From positions 1 through 11,067 of the forward strand of contig CALDSM010000910.1 of NCBI GenBank assembly GCA_937923585.1: a stretch of 11,067 nt of DNA, written 5' to 3'. Shown here piece by piece: positions 5,866 through 11,067 of the stretch (its first letter is position 1; the number at the start of each line of letters is the position of its first letter). Source of the stretch: an uncultured bacterium (GTDB lineage Bacteria; Hydrogenedentota; Hydrogenedentia; Hydrogenedentales; CAITNO01). The notes below the pieces were generated by a model. It did no database searches and was not told where the DNA came from. It saw only the letters and a list, made by a program, of their open reading frames with translations. The translations under genes were made by a program, and so were the position numbers.

Positions 5866-8799
5866 CTACTTTAACAGCCGCGCGTCCGCCCAGTCGGCGT
5901 GGTCACCGCCGATGCTGTCGCCGCCGTCGTCCATCACCAGGCGCAGTTCTTTGGCGCCCGTCAGGTCCACCTCGACGCGTTTTGCCGCGTCGCCGCGCAC
6001 CATCCGGCCCGACTCCCAGCGTTTTTGCCCGTCCACGAAGACCGTGAAGCCCATGGACCCGTGGGTGGCCATGTCGGGGCCGGCCCATGCCTGGAAGGCT
6101 CTGTATTTGCCGCCGAGGTTGTATACGATCTCGCCGTTCGCGTGGCTGCCCAGGCCGCGGCGGAAATGCCGCCCGCCGATGACCATCTCCTTGTTCCAAA
6201 CGCTGCGGTTCTTCTTGAGTTCGCCGAAGCCCTGCTTGACGGAGACGGGCTCGATGGTGTCGAGAAATATGCCGTCAATCTTCTCGATCGGCGCGGTCTT
6301 GTGTGCTTCTTCGCCGGTGTCCGAGACAGTTTGCGGAGCCAGCACGCACACGCCGTCGAGCGAAATCCATTCGGGCGACGGCAGTGCGTTGGGCAGGCCG
6401 GGCGTGCCCTTGCCGGGCTTATCGGAGAGCAGCCAGACGGACACGGTGGCGGCGGGGTCCTGCGTGCTTGCGCGCAGCGAGACCTTGCCGCCGTCCTCGG
6501 GCAGCACGCCTTCGAGGAACTGCCAGCATTCGGGCGCGGCGATGCCCGTGGCGGTGAAGCCGGCGTCGGAACGGATGGCGCGCAGAGGGATGTCCTTGCC
6601 GTCGCACTGGAGTGTGCCCGAGGCTTCGGGAACGGTCTTGCCCTCGAAGAGGGTCAACACGCGCACACGGCCTGCAGGGATGCTCCCGCCTTCGCGGGAG
6701 TGACGGGCGCTCCCAGTCATTTGGAAGTCGGCATCCATTTCCACGGCCTTTCCGGAGGCGGGCGCCAGGGAGGTGTAGTCCGCGCCAAAGGGTTGCGGGA
6801 CTTCGTTGTAGACCACGCTGCGCAGGGTCGTGGTCGGTTTGCTCACTCCGCTGGCAAGAAGGGTGTTCACACAGTCCGCCGCCTTGGGCAGTTCGGGCGG
6901 CACGTCGCCGGTGGCGAAGGAGAGCACCAGCGTCTCATAGGGCGCGAGCGGCACGTCCAGCGTCTGCCCCGTGTACAGCACGTTGCCGTAAACGCGCGGT
7001 TCGGGATAGAGGCTGACGGCATGCACCGGCCCCTTTACGGCAAGATCAATCTTTACCGGACAGCCCTGTTTCGCGGCCCAGGGATTGCGCAGCAGCACGA
7101 GGCCCTTGTCGTCCGCCCAGTGCGCATAACCGTAGGGATCGCGCGGCATGGGCGCGGTGTAGGACAGCCACGGCGTGCCGTCCTTGAGCCATGTTGCGGG
7201 ACGCAGCGGCAGCGTGTTCGGCGCGGTGAGGATGTCCACGTTGGCGCGGGACCATTGGATCAGCCCGGCCAGCATGGCCCAGCGGTCGTCGTTCATGTAC
7301 TTGGGGTTCACGTACAGCGGCACAAACGCATGGCCGCGCAGGATGGTGGTGACGGCGTCGTTCATGAAGGGCTCGTCGCTCTGGTGGATGACGCCGAGAA
7401 TCTCCTGGGCCGGAATGGGCGAGGGAAGCCGGTTGGCACCCTGCAGGTTGTGGTAGTCGCGGCCCGTCGTGTAGCTCTCGCGGTAGACCGGGCAGGGCAC
7501 GCGCCCGTGCGGCGAGTCGTCGCCGAAACAGCCGATGACCGAATTGACGTGGAACAGCCACCACGGGCTTGCATAGGCGCTGTAGGTGGCCTCCAGCCAC
7601 GCCTCGGAACTGCCCGCGCGCATCGTGTCAAAGGCCGCACACGCACCCGCTGCCGTTGCGTCCGAGGTCCAACTGCCCGCCATGTAGTCCGCGCCGCCGG
7701 GGTTGAGCCCGTCGAGCTTTATCTGGCCCAGACGGTATTGCTTCGCGATGGCTCCGATGGAGGACCCGTACTTGTTCTGATACTTCTCCCCCGCGAGACT
7801 GAGCAGGCGCACCTTGGTGCCGGGCACCTCGAAACTTTCATAGCCGTGGTCGAGCGCCCATTGCGGGTCCACGGCGGGCGGGTAACAGGAAGACGGCGAG
7901 CACCACAGGCCCAAATGGCCGCCCATCGCCTCCGCGCCCGCTTGGATCTTCGTGAATCCCTCGGGGAACAGCTTCTTGTCAATATCCCACACGCCCATGG
8001 GGTCGGACCAACCCATGTCTATGGTGAACGAGTCGAGCCCGACGCCGTGCTTCTTGTAAAGGTTGTCCTCGAACTGCTTCATCAGGCCGAGGATGTCGGC
8101 CTCGGTGAAGGGGACCGGCGAGGTCCACCAGGAGTTGTAGTTGAAGTGCAGCCCCTTCGGCGCGGGCCGGTGCGCCTCGATGTAGCGGTGAAACGCCGCC
8201 ACTTCCTGCCCGGCACCCGCCGGGCCATACACCGCCCTGCGGCTTTCATACGAAGCACCGGCAGCCAGTTCAAATAGGGGCTTCGACGCGACAACGACCT
8301 TGCCGTTCTCGACCCGCGTGGAGGCGACCGGGAATTCAACGCCCAGGAAGAATCCCTTGATGAACACCGGATAACTCTGCGGCGGGCCGGGCCGGAATTC
8401 CTGCACCGGCGCGGCGTCATAGATGTCAAAAACCACCTCCTCCACTTTGACCGCTCCGCTCTTGATGCTTCTGAACAGCCTCAAGTCCTTGCGCAGCACC
8501 TGCTCCTGCGGCGACCACGCCAAATGCAATTCTGGGGCCAGTATCCCGCCAAGGGGTGTCGGCATCGGCTCGTACTGGACCCGGAGCGTGCCGCCGTTGT
8601 ACAGATCGCCGTCCACATACTGGGGTGTCTGGCCGCCCAACGCCTCGGCTACGCCCGCCAGCCGTATTGCGGGGCAGGCCAGCGAGACCGCCAGCGATTC
8701 ATCGCCGCAATGCAGAATGACTGCAGTGGGGGTGGTTTCCAAACGGACATCCGCCCCGGCAAACAGCACAAGCGCCGACAACACAGCCGCCATGCCCAT
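5866..8799 (-). CDS. Secreted clan GH-D (GH36/GH27-like) glycoside hydrolase with NPCBM-type domain
   Basis: A 977-residue putative alpha-galactosidase-like enzyme. A hydrophobic MGMAAVLSALVLFAGA lead is a likely signal peptide, though it lacks the usual basic residues. An N-terminal beta-domain runs to about 210. The TIM barrel follows with SFTIDMGWSDP (257-267), LWCSPSSC (298-305) and QIKLDG (359-364), where Asp363 fits the clan nucleophile. GDDSP (426-430) aligns with the loop carrying the acid/base Asp (427 or 428). Canonical family members read DDGW where this reads DMGW. A C-terminal sandwich ends near 630. Residues about 845-977 (FLDTIEPVSVKQGFGELKKN, RGLGSHANGEIVYNLGG, WADARLLK) look like an NPCBM carbohydrate-binding domain. 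GGAGG seven bases before the ATG fixes the start; an in-frame stop lies just upstream. A dispersed repeat unit is embedded in frame near residue 700. The exact sugar specificity is not deducible. Confidence 0.88.
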   Translation of the reverse strand: MGMAAVLSALVLFAGADVRLETTPTAVILHCGDESLAVSLACPAIRLAGVAEALGGQTPQYVDGDLYNGGTLRVQYEPMPTPLGGILAPELHLAWSPQEQVLRKDLRLFRSIKSGAVKVEEVVFDIYDAAPVQEFRPGPPQSYPVFIKGFFLGVEFPVASTRVENGKVVVASKPLFELAAGASYESRRAVYGPAGAGQEVAAFHRYIEAHRPAPKGLHFNYNSWWTSPVPFTEADILGLMKQFEDNLYKKHGVGLDSFTIDMGWSDPMGVWDIDKKLFPEGFTKIQAGAEAMGGHLGLWCSPSSCYPPAVDPQWALDHGYESFEVPGTKVRLLSLAGEKYQNKYGSSIGAIAKQYRLGQIKLDGLNPGGADYMAGSWTSDATAAGACAAFDTMRAGSSEAWLEATYSAYASPWWLFHVNSVIGCFGDDSPHGRVPCPVYRESYTTGRDYHNLQGANRLPSPIPAQEILGVIHQSDEPFMNDAVTTILRGHAFVPLYVNPKYMNDDRWAMLAGLIQWSRANVDILTAPNTLPLRPATWLKDGTPWLSYTAPMPRDPYGYAHWADDKGLVLLRNPWAAKQGCPVKIDLAVKGPVHAVSLYPEPRVYGNVLYTGQTLDVPLAPYETLVLSFATGDVPPELPKAADCVNTLLASGVSKPTTTLRSVVYNEVPQPFGADYTSLAPASGKAVEMDADFQMTGSARHSREGGSIPAGRVRVLTLFEGKTVPEASGTLQCDGKDIPLRAIRSDAGFTATGIAAPECWQFLEGVLPEDGGKVSLRASTQDPAATVSVWLLSDKPGKGTPGLPNALPSPEWISLDGVCVLAPQTVSDTGEEAHKTAPIEKIDGIFLDTIEPVSVKQGFGELKKNRSVWNKEMVIGGRHFRRGLGSHANGEIVYNLGGKYRAFQAWAGPDMATHGSMGFTVFVDGQKRWESGRMVRGDAAKRVEVDLTGAKELRLVMDDGGDSIGGDHADWADARLLK
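6667..6714. repeat. Single palindromic repeat unit F inside the hydrolase gene
   Basis: A hairpin ctcccgc/gcgggag with loop cttc (6683-6700) followed by tgacggg is a diverged form of the unit in doublet B. Relative to B the stem differs at two base pairs, both compensated, and at one pair changed to a wobble. In the gene's frame it reads RHSREGGSIPAG, the typical false peptide of this repeat family, between conserved-looking strands of the protein. The outer limits are approximate. Confidence 0.75.
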
Positions 8800-8865
8800 G
8801 ACAAGTCCTCCACTGTTGTGGGTTCATGGTAGCACGAAGGGGAGATCAACTGTCACAACTCGCGT

Positions 8866-8960
8866 CGTCATTGCGAGCGAAGCGAAGCAATCTCTAGGGA
8901 CCAAAGCCCAGGTCTCCGCCATGGCGAGCACGAGATTGCTTCGCTTCGCTTGCAATGACG
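8866..8960. repeat. Inverted repeat doublet D (CGTCATTGCGAGC family)
   Basis: Arms at 8866-8894 and 8932-8960 match in 28 of 29 positions around a 37-nt spacer. The unit contains the direct repeat gcgaagcgaagc and can pair attgc with gcaat. Its outer seven bases, cgtcatt, are shared with doublet B although the rest differs. It is a commonly seen dispersed repeat, falsely translated as VIASEAKQS. It lies in the 184-nt gap between thiH and the hydrolase gene, just after the thiH stop. Confidence 0.94.
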
Positions 8961-8983
8961 GGGTCGGTTGGGTCGCTGGCGGC

Positions 8984-10105
8984 TCACCCGTGGAAGGCGC
9001 GGTCGAAGTCCTTCCAGACAGGGTCGTAGCCGGCGCGGCGGATCATGGCGACCACCTCTTCCGGGCTGCGCGTGTCCTCGACCTCGAACTGTTCGAGGAC
9101 CTCCTCGCCGCGGGTGACGTAGCCGCCGGGACGGGTGCTGGAACCGGCGCTCATGGAGGTAATGCCGAGCGGCATGACGCGGTCGCGGAAGGCGGCGCTT
9201 TCGCGGGTGGAGAGATTGAATCCCGCCTCGGGCAGGAAGAGCCGCATGGCGAGAATGGCCTGCACCAGTTCGGCGTCAGACATGGGATAATCCACGCGGA
9301 AACGCGGCGGCGTATGGCGCAGGCGCGGAAAAGAGACGCAAACGCCACTGCGCCAGCAGCGCTTCTGCAGGTAACGGGCGTGCAGGGCGGTCCAGATGAG
9401 GTCCAGCCGCCAGTCGAAGAGACCCAGCAGCGCGCCGAGTGTGAGCTTGCGCACGCCTGCGTTTCCGGCGCGCTCCAGCGTGTCCACGCGGTAGGCATAG
9501 TCGCGCTTGAGCCCGCGCGGATGCACCTCGCTGTACAGGTCGCGGTCATAGGTTTCCTGGTAAAGCGTCACGCCCTCCAGTCCGTTCTCGCAGAGCAGCG
9601 CGTAGTCCTCCTCGTCCATCGAGTAGACCTCGACAGAGACGCTGGAGAAGTGGCGGCGCGCAAGCCCGACGGCGCGGGCGATATGGGCGGGCGGCACGGC
9701 CTTGGGCGCCTCGCCGGTGAGCAGCAGCACGCTGTCATAACCCATGCACTTCAGGGCAACGCATTCCGCCTCGATCTGTTCGTCTGTCAGTGTGACGCGC
9801 TCGTCCTTGACGCCGGAGCACACCGCGAACCCGCAGTAGAGGCAGTCGGCGGCGCACAAATTGGAGAAGTAGATGGGTGCGTAGAGGCTGACGGTGCGGC
9901 CGAAATGCCAGCGCGTCAGGCGCTGCGCCTCTCGGGCCATGCGCTCCAGATGGGGCCGTGAGGCGGGCGACAGCAGCGCGGCCAGGTCGCGCAGGGTGCG
10001 CTCGTCGCGGCCGATGGCTGACAGCACGTCGGTCTCGGTCACGTTGTCGTACAGGGCGGCCACACGTTCGCGCGGCCATGCCCCGAGTTCGTCCATAAAG
10101 CTCAT
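8984..10105 (-). CDS. thiH: 2-iminoacetate synthase (tyrosine lyase) ThiH
   Basis: A 373-residue radical SAM enzyme that cleaves tyrosine to p-cresol and 2-iminoacetate, the glycine-derived piece of the thiamine thiazole. The [4Fe-4S] motif CAADCLYC gives Cys84, Cys88 and Cys91 in the CxxxCxxC form. The C-terminal landmarks SAGSSTRPGGY, EQFEVEDTRSPEEV and GYDPVWKDFD are typical of ThiH. Length and the thiG neighbour exclude the longer relative HydG. I chose the ATG at 10105 because MSFMDELGAWPRERVAALYD lines up with the usual ThiH start; the upstream Shine-Dalgarno is weak. The frame stays open upstream through repeat doublet E to a TTG at 10219, which would add 38 residues of repeat-derived peptide, so longer annotations are probably wrong. 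Use of ThiH in place of glycine oxidase ThiO suggests low-oxygen metabolism. Confidence 0.95.
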   Translation of the reverse strand: MSFMDELGAWPRERVAALYDNVTETDVLSAIGRDERTLRDLAALLSPASRPHLERMAREAQRLTRWHFGRTVSLYAPIYFSNLCAADCLYCGFAVCSGVKDERVTLTDEQIEAECVALKCMGYDSVLLLTGEAPKAVPPAHIARAVGLARRHFSSVSVEVYSMDEEDYALLCENGLEGVTLYQETYDRDLYSEVHPRGLKRDYAYRVDTLERAGNAGVRKLTLGALLGLFDWRLDLIWTALHARYLQKRCWRSGVCVSFPRLRHTPPRFRVDYPMSDAELVQAILAMRLFLPEAGFNLSTRESAAFRDRVMPLGITSMSAGSSTRPGGYVTRGEEVLEQFEVEDTRSPEEVVAMIRRAGYDPVWKDFDRAFHG

Positions 10106-10129
10106 AAAGCAACCACTTTTCAAGAGGAG

Positions 10130-10223
10130 TTTTTTGACTGCGGTGGCCATGCCGCCGCTTTCTCTTGCGGACGCCACCCCTACGAGAAGGAAAAGCGGCG
10201 GCATGGCCACCGCAGTCAAAAAA
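10130..10223. repeat. Inverted repeat doublet E, 32-bp perfect arms, between thiG and thiH
   Basis: Arms at 10130-10161 and 10192-10223 are perfect reverse complements with a 30-nt spacer. The outer end is TTTTTTGACTGCGG; each arm carries gcgg and ccgc around the palindrome tggcca. On both strands the stem opens with Ts and closes with As, so no U-tract follows the hairpin and a Rho-independent terminator is not supported. A transcript running from thiG to thiH would carry this hairpin about 25 nt before the thiH start. Confidence 0.95.
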
Positions 10224-10262
10224 GAAAATCACGCCGTTCGTTGCGTCAAAGGCAGAACGGCT

Positions 10263-11057
10263 TCACTTTTCAAACAGGAACCCGGTCAACGGCGAGGAGG
10301 CTTCGGCCTCGCCGCGTTCGGGGCCGAGCCCTGCGCGCCAGGCCATGCGTCCCGCCTCCACAGCCATGGCGAAGGCCTTCGCCATGGCTCCCGCATCGCG
10401 CGCATCGGCCAGGGCTGTGTTTACCAGCACCGCGTCCGCACCCAGTTCCATGGATTCGGCGGCGTGCGACGGCGCGCCCAGCCCGGCATCCACCACGACG
10501 GGCACGCTGGACTGTTCAATGATGATGCGAATCATGTCGCGCGTGCGCAGGCCGCGGTTGCTGCCGATGGGCGCGCCCAGCGGCATCACGGTGGCCGTGC
10601 CCATCTCTTCCAGCCGCTTGGCCAGCATCGGGTCCGCCTGGATGTAGGGCAGCACCACAAACCCGTCCTTGACGAGGATTTCGGCGGCGCGCAGCGTTTC
10701 CGCCGGGTCGGGCAGCAGGTAGCGCGGCTCGGGCGTGAGTTCGAGTTTGATCCACGGCTCCATGCCCGCCGCCCGCGCCAGCCGGGCCAGCCGCACCGCC
10801 TCGTCGGCGTCGCGCGCGCCGCTCGTGTTCGGCAGGATCAACTGCCGTTTCGGGTCTATGGCCGACAGGATGCCCTCGCCGTCCGGCGAGGACAGGTCCA
10901 CGCGCCGCAGCGCCACGGTCACGATTTCCGCGCCGCTTTGCGCGATGGCGTCGCGCAGCGCCTGCGCCGAGGGGAATTTGCCCGTGCCGATCATCAGCCG
11001 CGAGCCAAAGCGCCGTCCGGCAATAACCAGCGCGTCGTTGTCTTCAATGGAATGCAT
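10263..11057 (-). CDS. thiG: Thiazole synthase ThiG
   Basis: A 264-residue TIM-barrel enzyme that joins 1-deoxyxylulose 5-phosphate, 2-iminoacetate and sulfur from ThiS thiocarboxylate into the thiamine thiazole phosphate. The imine-forming lysine is Lys104 in WIKLE. Glu106 and Asp190 (PVVVDAGLGAPSHA) match the other active-site residues of Bacillus subtilis ThiG (Lys96, Glu98, Asp182) with identical spacing. GTGKFPS at 24-30, ILPNTSGA at 74-81 and PLGAPIGSNRGL at 159-170 are family landmarks. The length is normal. AGGA lies six bases before the ATG, at the very edge of the window. thiH follows 157 nt downstream across repeat doublet E. ThiS, ThiF and ThiE are not in the window; thiS may lie just beyond the right edge. 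With only ten bases of leader visible, a TPP riboswitch cannot be judged. Confidence 0.97.
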   Translation of the reverse strand: MHSIEDNDALVIAGRRFGSRLMIGTGKFPSAQALRDAIAQSGAEIVTVALRRVDLSSPDGEGILSAIDPKRQLILPNTSGARDADEAVRLARLARAAGMEPWIKLELTPEPRYLLPDPAETLRAAEILVKDGFVVLPYIQADPMLAKRLEEMGTATVMPLGAPIGSNRGLRTRDMIRIIIEQSSVPVVVDAGLGAPSHAAESMELGADAVLVNTALADARDAGAMAKAFAMAVEAGRMAWRAGLGPERGEAEASSPLTGFLFEK

Positions 11058-11067
11058 GGGGCGTCCT

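Noticed and set aside
5899..8277. A 792-codon plus-strand open frame opposite the hydrolase gene
   Set aside because: It is antisense to a gene with clear domains and a strong ribosome binding site. Its translation is rich in Arg, His, Gly and Val without domain character, as expected of a GC-rich shadow.
8423..9961. A 512-codon plus-strand open frame opposite thiH and the hydrolase start
   Set aside because: It crosses two real genes and an intergenic repeat doublet, and contains the typical false peptide of that repeat.
10130..10223. Rho-independent terminator between thiG and thiH
   Set aside because: The hairpin is long and perfect, but its T-run is at the 5' foot on both strands and is followed by no U-tract.
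1590..10223. CRISPR array or tandem repeat locus
   Set aside because: The repeats are inverted pairs of different sequences scattered between genes, with no regularly spaced direct repeats.

Overview
The window is one end of a contig from a high-GC bacterium (roughly 60-65 % G+C by eye). All eight genes I accept read on the minus strand, so transcription runs from high to low coordinates. The first 32 bases are Illumina adapter, so the left edge is an artefact. A large secreted glycosidase with a C-terminal NPCBM-type domain, a Tat-exported TIM-barrel-like protein and many short dispersed palindromes suggest an uncultured Planctomycetota, Hydrogenedentota or Lentisphaerota-like organism assembled from a metagenome. 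That placement is inference; no marker gene is present. The use of ThiH, an oxygen-sensitive radical SAM enzyme, hints at an anaerobic or low-oxygen life.

Layout in transcription order: thiG (11057-10263) and thiH (10105-8984) make the thiazole half of thiamine. Next comes a 977-residue secreted clan GH-D (GH36/GH27-like) hydrolase (8799-5866), then a DinB-fold protein (5703-5233) and a small protein with a Cys-Gly-rich patch and a C-terminal membrane anchor (5072-4785). A BtuCDF/FecBCDE-type metal-chelate importer follows: binding protein (4687-3710), ATPase (3495-2701) and permease (2704-1709), the last two overlapping by 4 nt. Last is a Tat-exported glycosidase-like protein (1559-33) cut off by the adapter.

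The most striking non-coding signal is in the gaps. Of the six intergenic gaps longer than 140 nt, five hold a pair of inverted short repeats (arms 29-41 nt, loops 17-37 nt). The five pairs have essentially different sequences, and most single arms also fold into a hairpin. This is the architecture of REPIN elements (two inverted REP units mobilised by RAYT transposases). In one pair the two arms differ by compensatory substitutions that keep the inner hairpin. A sixth, single unit related to one of the pairs sits in frame inside the glycoside hydrolase gene. No RAYT gene, CRISPR array, tRNA, rRNA, insertion sequence or recognisable riboswitch is visible. Apart from the repeats, the genes belong to known families; I see no clear new multi-gene system.
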